Source: Shinisaurus crocodilurus
Lineage: Eukaryota > Chordata > Lepidosauria > Squamata > Shinisauridae
DNA length: 64,000 nt
Assembly (NCBI GenBank): GCA_021292165.1
Contig: CM037879.1
Coordinates: forward strand, 267,091,160 to 267,155,159
Reading direction: 5' to 3'
The position numbers and the translations under genes are program-made. Of this stretch, positions 1-10,609 are shown one piece after another; positions within the stretch are counted from its first letter, which is position 1, and the number at the start of each line of letters is the position of its first letter. A model generated the notes under the pieces. It saw only the letters and a program-made list of their open reading frames with translations. It was not told where the DNA came from and did not search any database.

Positions 1-76
1 GAGTCTCTGTCAAGGATTGTCCTTTATTACCAAAGCCCTCTGCCTGAATTCTTCAAAGGCTGGCAACAGTTGACCT

Positions 77-415
77 TAGGGTGGCCACTTACACATTGCA
101 AAAGAAAAGAGAGGAAATGCATCGCCCAAAAGAGGCCACTGATTTGCATAAAATTTGGATATGCTAATTTATACATATATAAGTGCACATTGAGAAATAA
201 TTACCCTACAATGAATATAAATACAGTACATCTCACTGTAGTGAAGAAGACTGTGACCAGGTGATCAGCTTGTCTGCCTGCTCAGTCTGTTGTCCAGGTG
301 TTAACTGTTGATGGGTAGCTTCAGGGCCCTCGAGTTCTCTCCCTCCTTATGGTTCTTTGACTTTAAACTGGACAGCCCTTCAACTCCTCTGTAAATTGCA
401 CACATGGCCACCCTA
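77..415. mobile_element. non-autonomous DNA element with TAGGGTGGCCA ends
   Basis: The left end TAGGGTGGCCAC and the right end GTGGCCACCCTA (inverted, with a small mismatch) bound about 340 bp of AT-rich non-coding DNA. A related end pair occurs near 22,223 and 22,890. I see no clear target duplication, so the superfamily is unassigned. The small open frames inside are not credible genes. Confidence 0.5.
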
Positions 416-583
416 GGGGAGAAGCCAGCTTTGAATAGTGAGGAGCTTCTTCAGAATGACCAGTCCCCAAATTTTGTTTCACAGGTCACAAATTAACTCA
501 CCATAAGGTAAATTGCCATTTAGTCTGTACTCGATCACTGTAGCTATGTTGGAAGTTTTGGCCTAGGCATATAGACTAAGGAG

Positions 584-645
584 GGGGGTCTCCAACCTTT
601 TTGAGTTGGTGGGTGCATTTGGAATTTGGACAGTCCCTAGGACTA
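584..645. mobile_element. hAT-like terminal fragment cut off by a SINE
   Basis: The stretch beginning GGGGTCTCCAACCTTTTTGA resembles the end of vertebrate hAT elements and the inverted end at about 59,980-60,006. It stops where the Sauria SINE begins at 646. Confidence 0.35.
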
Positions 646-890
646 AGAGCCAGTGTGGTGTAGTGGTGAGAGTGTTGGACTGGGACTTGGGAGATCCCAG
701 TTCTAGTCTCCACTCGGCCATGAAGCTCACTGGGTGACTTTGGGCCAATCACAGACTCTCAGCCTAACCTACCTCACAGGGTTGTTGTGAGGATAAAATG
801 GAGAGGAGGAGGATTATGTAAGCAGCCTTGAGTTCCTTGCAGGAAAATAGGCAGGATATAAATATAATGAATGAATGAATGAATAAATGA
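646..890 (+). mobile_element. Sauria-type tRNA-derived SINE
   Basis: The copy starts AGCCAGTGTGGTGTAGTGGT, followed by a tRNA-like A box and a B-box-like segment (ccagttctagtctcc). A conserved middle (ctcagcctaacctacctcac) and a 3' region shared with Bov-B/RTE LINEs (aggatataaatataat) follow, ending in a (GAAT)n tail. Sauria SINEs are Pol III-transcribed elements mobilised by Bov-B LINEs in squamates. The family assignment is from memory of the consensus; the repetition within this window is seen directly. Confidence 0.9.
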
Positions 891-1089
891 GTTACTTTGG
901 GGGCCTGGTATTGTCACCCATAATGATTCTGTGGAGAAGTCTGTCCCTTCTGAGGCTTCTAGCTTGTTTGACACTATGTCATTTTTGAAGTACAGGGCAA
1001 CGCCACTCTCAGAGCACCCTTCCCTGTCCTTCCTATAGAGTTTGTATCCAGAGATGACCATATCCCACCGGTTCTCTTCCTTCAGCGAA

Positions 1090-1260
1090 GGATGGTATAT
1101 TTGATTTTAAACATTTCTACCCCATCTCTCCACATTGCCCAAAAGCAGCTTACAACCCCCCTCAACATAATAAAATCTGTTATATTAAAAACAATCAGTA
1201 ACAAAATCAACCATTAAGTCAGCAGCAACCCAAATCCAGCTTCTAACAGCAAGAGGCACC
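1090..1260 (-). mobile_element. probable LINE 3'-UTR fragment
   Basis: The phrase cccaaaagcagcttacaacc followed by AT-rich sequence resembles the antisense 3' end of the L2-like LINEs seen at 2.13 and 5.58 kb (scattered matches around 'ggcggtttacaac'). No coding part remains. Confidence 0.35.
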
Positions 1261-1587
1261 ATTTGATGGCTTTTAATTAGAGCTATCAAGTGATTCAAGT
1301 ATTTTAGCTGATTAATCGTCTGTCCTTTAATCAGTTAAATATAAATTAATTCACATATTAGCAATATTGGTGCTTTTTTGGCATACCGAAGGAAATTTAA
1401 GATAACTTGCTAATTAATATCCAAAAGATACCACTAATTGTTAGAAGAAAGGGCCATCTATAATATTTTCTTTTTAAAATTTCCAATACAGTAACATATC
1501 AGAACCAAAATACCTCCAAAAATAAGCAAGTGTGCCTTCAACTTGCAGTCCCGTTGATTAAAATGTATTCACTGATTAATAAACTAA

Positions 1588-1722
1588 GGGGGCAATCCTT
1601 TGCATGTTTAGATGGAAAAAAAGTCCCACAGCTCCCAGCATGCCCCAGCCAGCATGGCTGACTGGGGCATGCTGGGAATTATGGGATGTTTTCCCCATCT
1701 AAACATGCATAGGATTGCGCCC
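1588..1722. mobile_element. palindromic MITE with 3-bp TAA target duplication (PIF/Harbinger-like)
   Basis: The 135-bp element runs from GGGGGCAATCC to GGATTGCGCCC and is nearly palindromic around ccagcatggctgactgg. TAA flanks it on both sides (1585-1587 and 1723-1725). A 3-bp TWA duplication is typical of PIF/Harbinger transposons, hence the tentative class. Close relatives lie at 23,984-24,108 and 43,865-44,003. Confidence 0.7.
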
Positions 1723-1839
1723 TAAAGTGTTTTTTTGTTTTATCAACAGATTAAGCATGGATCCCTATATGTAACAACAGAGATTCCAAAAGATAGCTAA
1801 AAGTAAGACTTCCTAAGCTTCCTAAATCTTAACAGGGAA

Positions 1840-2054
1840 GCTAAAGGTGAGGAGGAGGAGCAGTAGATGCCACGGCCTACTTGCTCACCGGCTCTCAGCC
1901 TGTCAAACAAGCAAATGGTAACAATGGTGAGAAAGAGGAGGTTGAGGAGCAATTGCAGCTGGTGACCATGGTGGTGAGAAGGTAGACTCACTGAGGGCAG
2001 GGGCTCATTGAGGTGTCTTACCCAAGGGCCCTCAAAAACCTGGAGCCGGCACTG
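1840..2054 (-). mobile_element. repeat D, partial copy
   Basis: Antisense copy of a repeat found five times in the window. Its outer end is CAGTGCCGGCTCCAGG (read on minus, ending at 2,054), followed by a segment with 'accttctcaccaccatgg' and 'tttgcttgacaggc'. No protein is encoded. The CAG terminus suggests a non-autonomous hAT-like element. Confidence 0.6.
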
Positions 2055-2129
2055 TATGTGGAGGCAATTTGGTTATGCTACCTCATATATGCACCTCGCC
2101 ACATGGTGGAAAGTACCTCAGACAGAGAA

Positions 2130-3440
2130 GATATTTATTTATTTATTTTATTTTATTTAATACATTTTTATACCGCCCAATAGCCGAAGCTCTCTGGGCG
2201 GTTTACAACAGTTAAAATCATAAAATACAGTATAAAATTTAAAACCACAGATTAAAAACAAACAGCAGAGCTAGCAGCAGCAGTTACAATAATGGAATTA
2301 AAAACAATTACAAGATTAAAATGATTAAAATGATTAAGATGATTAAGATGATTAAAATGCCTGGGAGAACAGAAAGGTCTTCACCTGGCGCCGGAAAGAA
2401 TACAAAGTAGGCGCCATGCGAACCTCTTTGGGGAGCTCATTCCATAACCGGGGTGCCACAGCAGAAAAGGCCCTCCTCCTGGTAGCCACCTGCCTCAGTT
2501 CCTTTGGCAGGGGCTCTTGGAGAAGGACCGCTGATGCAGATCTTAGTGTCTGGGCAGGTACATACGGGAGGAGACGATCCTTCAGATACCCTGGCTCCAA
2601 GCCGTTTAGGGCTTTAAATGTTAGCACCAGCACTTTGAATTGGGCCCAGAAACAGACTGGCAGCCAGTGCAGATGAGAAAGCACTGGCATAATATGTTCT
2701 CGTCAGCCAGTCCCCGTTAACAATCTCGCTGCCCTATTTTGGACCAGCTGAAGTTTCTGGACCGTTTTCAAAGGCAGCCCCACATATAAGGCATTGCAGC
2801 CAGTCATCCAAACGAGAGGTTACCAGGGCATGGATAACTGTAGCCAGGGCCGGCGCTACCGCTAGGCAGACCCAGGCGGCTGCCTAGGGCACGTGGCGGA
2901 AGAGGGCGCAGAGTTTCTGCGCCCCTTCCTCGCCTCCGGCGCGCTCCTGCCCTGCCTGCCGCCTCCGCCGCGCCTCCCCGCCCGCTTGCCGGCCGCCGCA
3001 CCTCCCCCCCCACGCGCGCACGCGCCCGCCCGGCCGGCAACCACCTACCTACCTTCCCGTCGTAAAGCGCGGGGGTCCCATCGCGGAGGAGGAGGAGGTG
3101 GCGGCAGCAGCAGCAGCAGCCAGCAGCCAGCAGCCAGCAGCGGGGGCGGGGGGAAGGTAGGTGGTGGTGGCGGCGGCGGCGGCGCGGGGGGGGGTTGCAG
3201 AGCAGGGCTGCTTTGCTCCGGAGGCCCCCCCACGGCACGAGGGGGGGCGCTAAATATAATTTGGCCTAGGGCGCCAAACAGCCCTGCACCGTTCCTGACT
3301 GTAGCTAGGCTATCTCTGTCCAGATAAGGACGTAGTTGGTATATCAGCCTAAGCTGATAAAAGGTGCTCCGTGCCACCGAGTTCACCTGTGCCTCGAGTG
3401 ACAGTTGTGGATCCAAGAGCACCACAACTCTTGGTGCTCT
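2130..3440 (-). mobile_element. L2-like LINE 3' part, interrupted
   Basis: The minus strand between 2,690 and 2,352 encodes the C-terminal end of a non-LTR reverse transcriptase of L2/CR1-group type (HWLPV, FKVLVLTFKALNGL, RAFSAVAPRLWNELP). The 3' UTR and A-rich tail lie at 2,130-2,350. The upstream part continues at 3,306-3,440 and matches the second copy near 9.83 kb (ctcttggatccagc). Between 2,845 and 3,297 a hAT element has split it. It is 5'-truncated and not functional. Confidence 0.85.
2845..3297. mobile_element. GC-rich hAT element inside a LINE, 8-bp target duplication ACTGTAGC
   Basis: The ends are CAGGGCCGGCGC and ...CACCGTTCCTG. ACTGTAGC occurs at 2,837-2,844 and again at 3,298-3,305, and removing the element restores LINE sequence. 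The 453-bp body is extremely GC- and CpG-rich with (GGA)n, (CAG)n and (GGC)n tracts. A shorter relative with similar ends lies at 31,693-31,856. Long overlapping open frames on both strands are a by-product of base composition. Confidence 0.85.
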
Positions 3441-4204
3441 TGGAGATAAGCCAAAGATGCTTGCTAAGCTTCTCCAAGGGCTCATCACTTTCCCATCTAC
3501 TATGAAAACTGATCTCCCAACTCTGCCTTTGCTCTGCTCAGCTTCAGTTTCATGATCACATAACTCCCCCAGACCTGCTTGTTCAGGAAAGCCCTTTCTG
3601 AACTACACTAGCCTATTCCTCACCTGAACCTCTTCTCCACCTCATCCCTGCTCTTTTCCTGATTAGTCCATCTAATGTTACTCATAAGCCCTCTGGAGCA
3701 AGCACAATGCCACTTCTATGTTCTGTGCATTGCCTAGTATAATAGAATTAAATCATTGGCAAACAATAGCTGTGTCCTAAATATTTTGTGTTTGAATATC
3801 ACATGAGATTCATGCTGCATGGACATGGGTCTCTCCATACTTTGTGTTTGGAAGTGGGCACTTTTATGGATGAATAAGAGAGGGCGTCATCCTTATCAAT
3901 TATTGTTTTGCTATTCTCCCCACCTTTTTTTTTTTTTGGCCTGAATGTCAATGATTGCTATTATTCCTCTTTCCTTTCAACTGCGACCATGCATATTTAT
4001 GGACATGCAATTCTTCTTATTGCCATTGATGAAGGAAGTTCAAGGTCTCCTGAGTGTAGGCTTCTTTTGATTGAAATGCTGTGCCAAGAAAGGGACCGTT
4101 GGTTTTCAGCTGTGTTTGCCTTGGATTAGGCATTTTCTTCCCCCTCCCCTCTTCCCCCCCTCCCACATCTCTTGTGTGGGAGGCAATGCAAGATTCTCAA
4201 CTAG
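3441..4204. other. no feature recognised
   Basis: About 760 bp of apparently single-copy sequence with a T11 tract near 3,928 and C/T-rich stretches near 4,140. No convincing reading frame, splice-bounded exon or repeat match within the window. Confidence 0.5.
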
Positions 4205-4420
4205 AGATACAATGACTGGGTTTGCATGATCACCTCAGCCATAGTGGTCATTATTGAAGCCACAGTGGGTTGTGGTAAGTGTGGGTAGCCTTTTTGAATA
4301 TTCAGCCCACAGCAGGGGGTTGCCATGGTTTATTGTGTCATCTGAACCTAGGCAGCAGGGTTTGTCTGAGGGTTAAACAACCCTCAAATAACCTAACCCA
4401 TGGTCTGTGTAGGGTTATTA
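4205..4420. mobile_element. family J element (GGGTTYGCA ends), degraded
   Basis: Starts at ctgggtttgcatgatcacc and contains self-complementary motifs (cacagtgggttgtgg, catggtttattgtgtcatctgaacc). The same vocabulary (GGGTTTGCAYRTCA ends, internal AACCCA/TGGGTT palindromes) recurs at 5.26, 6.8-8.1, 13.85, 25.1, 26.6 and 30.3 kb. Boundaries are approximate. Confidence 0.5.
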
Positions 4421-4565
4421 ACCTTAAATGAGAGGTCAACAAGTCAAGGCCCCTAGGTTGAAGCTGGCTTGCTGGTGGGTACCCTCTGGCTTTCCAGTTG
4501 CCTACTTAGGAGGAAAAGCAGGGTATAGAGGGCCTGACAGGGACTGTCAAGATAAGGATGGACAC

Positions 4566-4870
4566 AGGAAACTGCCTCTTACCAGGTTAGACTATTTGTC
4601 CATCTAGTGAGTCCATTATTGTCTACTCAGACTGACAGCAGTGGCTCGTCAGGATCTCAGGCAGAGAAAGGTCATTCCTGTCACCTGCTACCTGATCCTC
4701 AGTGGAGGCTGGTGGCGCCAATTTCAGTGGGGCGGTTTATCCACTCTGGGTTGTAGTCTGAACTTTTAAGGAGCTATCCATGGCGCTGAACACAATGCAC
4801 TGCTGATCCTTTTAACTGGAAATACCAAGGACTGAACCAGGGATTTTCTGTATGCAAAGCTTAGCTATGG
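4566..4870 (-). mobile_element. tRNA-headed SINE (alanine-type head), with nested hAT element
   Basis: Antisense copy of a SINE whose head reads like tRNA-Ala (compare gctcagtggtagagcacatg at 42,085) and whose body ends in a segment like ggcagcttcctatgttcc. A 103-bp hAT element (4,700-4,802) interrupts it. Other copies lie at 26,470, 37,173, 38,281 and 42,079. Confidence 0.75.
4700..4802. mobile_element. hAT MITE family F, 8-bp target duplication CTGATCCT
   Basis: Begins CAGTGGAGGCTGGTGGC and ends GCACTG. CTGATCCT is present at 4,692-4,699 and 4,803-4,810 within a SINE. Longer palindromic relatives are at 15,995 and 44,346. Confidence 0.8.
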
Positions 4871-5255
4871 ACCTTCCCCTAAAAGTGGATGAAGTGGGAG
4901 CTAGGTCTTTGCCTCTACAGCCTTTACTCCATTCTCAAATCTGACAAGGAACTGTTGAAATAGTGATGGCAGGCAATGACACCAAGAGAAAGTTTCACCA
5001 AAGGGTTAATTTGTTCTTAGAGCATTAGAGATGTATAGCAGGGGTCACCCAGGGTGCAGAGCTAATCATCTCCCCTAGATACATGCAGAGAATACTGCCC
5101 ACCAACAAGGCAGAGCCAAATAAGTTTTTGCTACTTTAACCAGGGCTTCTTTTTGTACAGAAAAAGTCCAGTTCTTGTGTCAGTGTTTGCCTGAGCCTTC
5201 AGCAACCAAGTAAAGTTTGCTTTGCCAAGCCTTCACTTCGTGGACTCAGTCAGTT

Positions 5256-5541
5256 GGTTCAGACATCATGGCAGCAATTCTTGGGTTGTTGCTGTGGATG
5301 AATGCCACGTGTGAGCCATGTTCACTTTCAATTAGCAACTGAGGAATGCCCGATTCCGGGGTTGTTTCATGACATTCAAACCTGGAAAATCTGGGTTGTT
5401 TTGGGGTTAAACAGCACAGAGTTAACCCAAAAACAAACCATAAGTAATTGTTGGATTAACTTTGGGTTGTTTAGTCATAAACAACCCAGAGTTTCCAGGT
5501 TCAGATGTCATGAAACAACCCAGGAACTGTGACGTGCGAAC
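5256..5541. mobile_element. family J palindromic element
   Basis: Bounded by ggttcagacatcatgg and ...gtgacgtgcgaacca, with inverted internal repeats (ctgggttgttttggggttaa against aactttgggttgtttagt; catgacattcaaacctgg against ccaggttcagatgtcatg). Non-coding. Confidence 0.55.
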
Positions 5542-5544
5542 CAT

Positions 5545-6170
5545 TTATTTATTTATTTATTTATTTATTTCTTATATTTATTAATCGCCCATCTGGCCGG
5601 CCACCCGGCCACCCTGGGCGATGTACAATTAAAATACGATAAAACAATACAATAAAATATAATAATAATTAAAACAATATAAAAAGTTCTTTTAAAAACC
5701 TAACCCACCCCATATTCCCGCCTGAACAGCCATGTTTTTAATGCACGGCGGAAGCTCATCACGGAGGGGGCATGGCGAAGGTCACTAGGGAGGAAGTTCC
5801 ATAATGTGAGGGCCGTCACAGAGAAGGCCCTCTTCCTAGTCCCCACCAGCCTGGCTGCTCTGGCTGATGGGATAAGGAGAAGGCCGTCCGTGGCAGACCT
5901 TGTTGAGCGGCCTACTTGATGTTGCTGGAGGCGCTCCTTGAGATAAACTGGGCCGGAGCCGTGTAGGGTTTTAAAGGTCAAAACCAACACCTTGAATTTG
6001 GCTCGGCAAGCAACTGGTAGCCAGTGCAACTCATTAAGCACTGGTGTGATATGATCACGCCGGCGGCAGCCCTTAATCAGGCAAGCCGCCGCGTTCTGTA
6101 CCAGCTGAAGCTTCCGAACCGTCTTCAAGGGTAACCCCACGAGAACAGCCTCCTGTAAAGGATAGGATAT
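5545..6170 (-). pseudogene. L2-like LINE reverse transcriptase C-terminus (second subfamily)
   Basis: The minus strand from about 6,160 to 5,700 encodes GLPLKTVRKLQLVQNAAA, HITPVLNELHWLPV and KRAFSVTALTLWNFLP, the conserved C-terminal region of L2/CR1-group reverse transcriptase proteins. It is followed by a 3' UTR (ctgggcgatgtacaattaa on the plus strand) and a TTTA-repeat tail at 5,545-5,572. This subfamily differs from the 2.1 and 9.8 kb copies in its UTR. The copy is 5'-truncated and lacks the endonuclease and catalytic core. Confidence 0.85.
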
Positions 6171-6174
6171 AGAG

Positions 6175-6785
6175 GATATAGCACAGCAAGAAAATTTTTT
6201 TCTCCTTGGAGGCTTCCCATTTTTGAATTTTCTCTCCTTTTGGAGGTTATTTTGTACTCGTATCAACCAAGACCCATTAAAAGAGTTTCAGACTCGTTCA
6301 TGAGATGTTTAGTGCAACAATGAAACCATCTCTGTGACTAATTATTTTATGTTTTGAAGAAGATAATGAATTGTGGAATATTTGTTCTGAAGAAGATAGT
6401 GAAACAAGCTGGTAACCGGTACTCTTGTCAAGTTATTTATATTTCTTCCAGCCTTCTAGTATATTGTATTATCCCATACATTTGTATTATTGGCAATTTT
6501 CTAAACTGTTTTATATTTAGACATTGCACACGTTTGTATTCACTATTGTTACCTCTTGCAATTGTACATTTCTGTGGAAATTGTGATTTAGTATTCTCAT
6601 TTCTGTATAAAGTTTCCCACTGTTTATATATATTATTATTTTGGGGTTCCTGTGCTTTGTGCATTTCTCATGATCTGTATTTTCTGGAGCCCTCTCCTCT
6701 TGCTTTTTATTAGTATGCTGATGACACCCAACTCTGTTTGTCTTTGTCATCTGAGTCAGGTGAGGCTTTGTGGGTGCTGAACCGT
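6175..6785. other. no feature recognised
   Basis: About 600 bp of AT-rich sequence between a LINE and a family J element. It contains a degenerate repeat (tgttttgaagaagataatgaattgtgg / ttctgaagaagatagtgaaac). Open frames on both strands overlap and show no family motif. Confidence 0.4.
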
Positions 6786-6789
6786 TGGG

Positions 6790-8145
6790 CTAGTTTGCAC
6801 GTCACAATAAGCTACTCTGAAAATAAGATATGGTGGGTTGGTTGTTCTCTCTCTAATCCACATTACTCTCGACAGACGATCATGCACTCTGCAGCTTGCT
6901 GTGGCTTATTTCTCCCTTAATCTTCCTGCACGCTCCCGGCATGTATGGCATGGTCCTCTGTGGCACAACCCCAGCAGCCTACTCCGCTAGTCTGCTAATG
7001 AGTGCAAATCTCCCCAACGGTTGCCCCCCCCAAAGTTAAATTTGCATGAATATCCCCCAAGTTTTTTGTTTGTTTTTAAAGGGAGGCAATGAAGTGGAGG
7101 AGTAAATTGACTAGTGTCATTTCCAGGGCTGTTGAAGAGTCCTTGGTTTCGAGTCACGAGTCGAGTCACGAGTCTTTGGACCCGAGTCTCAAGTCCAAGT
7201 CCGAGTCCTTGGTCCAAAATGGTGACTCACGAGTCACGAGTCATGAGTCACTCCCAAAGCTGACTCCACGAGTCCCTATTAAAATCAATGGGGTTTTCCC
7301 CAACAAAATAAGGCTACTTCAGATGTGTGGCTTAAATAAATTCTAGGCACAAGTGTGCCTTTTTATTTCAAAACTCTGCAACTGATTTTGGCAAGAACAG
7401 ACCAGGCAGGCAGAAAAACCCAAAATAACCAGGCAGGCAGAGGAGGCAGGGAACCCCAAAGCAGGCAGGCAGAGGCCTTTGTCTTGGACAATTCAAACTG
7501 TGGAACTGGTTAAGAAGAGACCAGGCAGGCAGAGGAGGCTGGGAAGCCCAAACAGGCAGGCAGAGGCAGCCAAACCCAAAATGTCTGAAAGGTTGCATTT
7601 TAGGAAAATGATTTTAAAAAATAAACTTGCTGTACTTCCTAAAACCTATCCATGTTGCATTTGAGGAATTTTGGAACACGAGTCCTTGGTCTCGAGTCCC
7701 GAGTCGAGTCTCGAGTCCCATTAAAAATATTGGGACTCGAGTCTGACTCGAGTCAGAGGGGGGACTCAATCCGACTCATGAGTCGAATCCTGGAGTCCGA
7801 GTCCCCATCCCTGGTCATTTCAAGATGTAACAGAGAGGGGATATCATTAGCAAGATCACGAAGAGCGACCGGGTTTTTTTGCTGCTCTTGCCAGGAGGCT
7901 CTGTAGCCCTTTCTGACAAGCCACACACAAGTCATCGTGCCGGGTTCGCATGTCTCAACAAGCTACTCTGAAAACAAGCCACCTTGAACAACCCAACAAC
8001 TAGCCGTGGGTTCTCTGCATGGCTTGTGCATACTTAACAAACCACGCTAAGGAAACTGCACTGGGTTTGGATGTCATGACAAGCCATCCTGGAGTAAACA
8101 AGGCTGACAGCCCACCATGAGTTGTCATGTCATGCGAACCAGGTC
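6790..8145. mobile_element. family J element split by a hAT element
   Basis: The left arm (gctagtttgcacgtcacaat, 6,790) and right arm (gtcatgcgaaccaggtc, about 8,145) are inverted versions of family J ends. The motif aacaagctactctgaaaa near 7,960 repeats aataagctactctgaaaa near 6,805. The body is interrupted at 7,124-7,813. It could also be two adjacent J copies, because an extra internal end occurs near 7,940. Confidence 0.45.
7124..7813 (-). mobile_element. hAT family E, copy 1, 8-bp target duplication GTCATTTC
   Basis: The element lies between GTCATTTC copies at 7,116-7,123 and 7,814-7,821. Read on minus it starts CAGGGATGGGGACTCGGACT. Both subterminal regions are filled with gactcgagtc-type short repeats, and the middle has gcctctgcctgcctg tracts. 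At 7,639-7,668 (minus) it keeps the last ten codons, including the stop, of the transposase frame present in copy 3 (60,718). Confidence 0.9.
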
Positions 8146-8780
8146 GTTGTCTGGATGTAGTAATGGGTGGGATAATAAACTGAAGCAGAATCCTGTCTCG
8201 TGGGCTAAGAAAATGTCCAGGTTCTGAGCAAAGAACAGGAAAACCCTTCTACATATGCATCGTTGCATAATCTATTCCGCTTCAGATTCCCACCATGCTA
8301 GCAACTGCATCTGTCTCTGGATGGTAAACATGGCATGGTGCGGATTGCTTGAGCAGTTATGCTTTGCCTTGTCCACACATCAAAGCCACAGAAATGATTC
8401 AGATGGAAATATTTCCCCAAGCAAGTGCCCATACCCTTTGGAGCCACAAAAGAGGGGAGAATTAATCCTCCATATCTACTCAGTTCTTGGCTTACCTTCC
8501 TAAACCTGCTTGGAATAAGGCATTTGTGCCAAGAGTGGTGCCGAGTCCATTAAGAACTGGAGTGGGCCCAAGAAAGAATCTGATGTACTCCATCCAATAG
8601 ATAATTTTATTAGAGGAAATGTAATTTTGTCTTCTGACCTCTTCGCCTGTTGCCTCTGTTGTTTTAGAACATATCTTCCTTTCTCTGATTTCATTATTTT
8701 GTATCATGCAAGCCACACATACTGGATATCATATTTCTTCTCGTGAAATGCCCATCACATTAAGATGATAAGCAGAGTGA
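8146..8780. other. mostly unassigned; possible L2 scrap
   Basis: The short stretch gataataaactgaagcagaatcctg (8,171-8,195) resembles the L2 coding region. The rest looks single-copy and has no credible frame. Confidence 0.35.
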
Positions 8781-10536
8781 AGGGAGGGCCCTGATATTGC
8801 AGGAGGTGTAATAACAGTGTCTGGGGCATAGGTGAGTCTCTGGCAGGTCTCCCGCTGGGCCTCTCCAACTGTACTAAAGCCTCTTTAGCCAACAGAATCC
8901 AATGGAAGCGACTGAGAATCCAGGTGAGGCAGTGGGTGTTCTGAACCAGTGCTTGGGCATGGTAATGGACTGGATAAGGGCCAATAAACTGAGACTCAAT
9001 CAGGGATGGGGACTCGGACTCCAGGACTCGACTCGTGAGTCGGACTGAGTCCCCCCTCTGACTCGAGTCGCACTCGAGTCCCAATATTTTTAATGGGACT
9101 CGAGACTCGACTCGGGACTCGAGACCAAGGACTCGTCAACATCCCTGCTTGATGCCACCTGCAGGTGCTGTCTGGATCTAGTTGCAGTAACAATCCAAGT
9201 TTATTTTTTAAAATCATTTTCCTAATGCAACCTTTCAGACATTTTGGGTTTGGCTGCCTCTGCCTGCCTGTTTGGGGTTTCCCGCCTCCTCTGCCTGCCT
9301 GGTCTCTTCCTAACCAGTGCAGTTCCACAGTTTGAATTGTCCAAGACAAATGCCTCTGCCTGCCTGCTTTGGGGTTCCCTGCCTCCTCTACCTGCCTGGT
9401 TATTTTGGGTTTGTCTGCCTGGTCTGTTCTTGCCAAAATCAGTGGCAGAGTTTTGAGATAAAAAGGCACACTTGTGCCTAGAATTTATTTAAGCCACACA
9501 TCTGAAGTAGCCTTATTTTGTTGGGAAAAGAATCCATTGATTTTAATAGGGACTCATGGAGTCAGCTTTGGGAGTGACTCGTGACTCGTGAGTCACCATT
9601 TTGGACCAAGGACTTGGACTCGGACTCGAGACTCGGGTCCAAAGACTCGTGACTCGACTCGTGACTCGAGACCAAGGACTCTCCAATATCCCTGGACTCA
9701 ATCCAGGCAAGTTTGAGGTACTGTTAGTGGGTGGTTTGTCTGCCTGGTGAAGTGATGTTAAACCTTTTCTAGAGGGGATTGCACTCTTCCTAAAGATTCA
9801 GGTTCGTAGTTTGGGGGTGCTCTTGGATCCAGCATTGTCACTAGAGGCACAGGTGGACTCAGTGGCACAGAGCACCTTTTATCAGCTTAGGCTGATATAC
9901 CAACTACATCCTTATCTGGACAGGAATACCCTAGCTACAGTTATCCATGCTCTGGTAACCTCTCTGCTAGATTGCTGCAATGTGTTATATGTGGGGCTGC
10001 CTTTGAAAGTGGTCCAGAAACTTCAGCTGGTGCAAAATAGGGCAGTGAGATTATTAACGGGGACTGGGCAATGTGATCATATTATGCCAGTAATTTTCCT
10101 TTTGCTCTGGCTGCCAGTCCATTTCTGGGCCCAATTCAAAATGCTGGTATTAACTTTCAAAGCCCTAAATGGCTTGGGGCCAGGTTACCTAAAGGATCAT
10201 CTCCTCCCATATATAGCTGCCCAGATCCTAAGATTGTCTTCAGTGGTTCTTCTCTGGATGCCTACATTGTGCTCTTTTCAGCGCCAGGCGAAGAAGTTCT
10301 TATTTTCCCAGGCATTTTAGTCTTTTAGTTTCTGTTGTTTTAAATCTGTTACTGTATTTTAAATCTATGCACTGCTGCTAGGTTTTATTTTTGCTTTTTT
10401 ATTTTATACTGTAGTTTTAAACTTTTATATTGTATTTTATCATGTTGTATTTTATGGTTTTAATTGTTGTGAAGTGCCCAGAGAGCTTCGGCTATGGGGC
10501 GGTATAGAAATGTAATAAATAAAGAAATAAAAACTG
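8780..10536 (+). pseudogene. L2-like LINE reverse transcriptase region, interrupted by a hAT element
   Basis: The coding remnant runs from about 8,780 (ggaggtgtaataacagtg...gaggcagtgggtgttc) to 9,000 and resumes at 9,703. Its best frame, 9,811-10,320, gives VLLDPALSLEAQVDS, TFYQLRLIYQL, KVVQKLQLVQNRAVRLL and FKALNGLGPGYLKD. This is the region downstream of the catalytic core in L2/CR1-group proteins. The 3' UTR has cagagagcttcggctatggg and a (TAAA)n-type tail to 10,536. The C-terminal domain is internally deleted compared with the 2.1 kb copy, where RRRAFSAVAPRLWNELP is present. Not functional. Confidence 0.85.
9001..9694 (+). mobile_element. hAT family E, copy 2, 8-bp target duplication GACTCAAT
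   Basis: Starts CAGGGATGGGGACTCGG and ends CAATATCCCTG. GACTCAAT flanks it at 8,993-9,000 and 9,695-9,702, and excision restores a continuous LINE. A second inverted end (caacatccctg) lies internally at about 9,147. None of the transposase frame is left: the segment between 9,148 and 9,200 is unrelated to copy 3. Confidence 0.95.
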
Positions 10537-10609
10537 AGCCACCCTCCAGCTCCACCACTTCACAGAGGGAAGAATTGGCTTCCCTCTTTCTCTGTCCCTC
10601 TTATGCTCA

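Noticed and set aside
2804..3488. Long overlapping open frames on both strands, rich in Pro, Arg, Gly and Ser
   Set aside because: They lie in a CpG-rich hAT element with an exact 8-bp duplication; openness follows from low stop-codon frequency in GC-rich repeats.
9811..10320. Host gene with reverse-transcriptase-like protein
   Set aside because: It is part of a 5'-disrupted L2-like LINE with a typical 3' UTR and tail, and homologous fragments occur elsewhere in the window.
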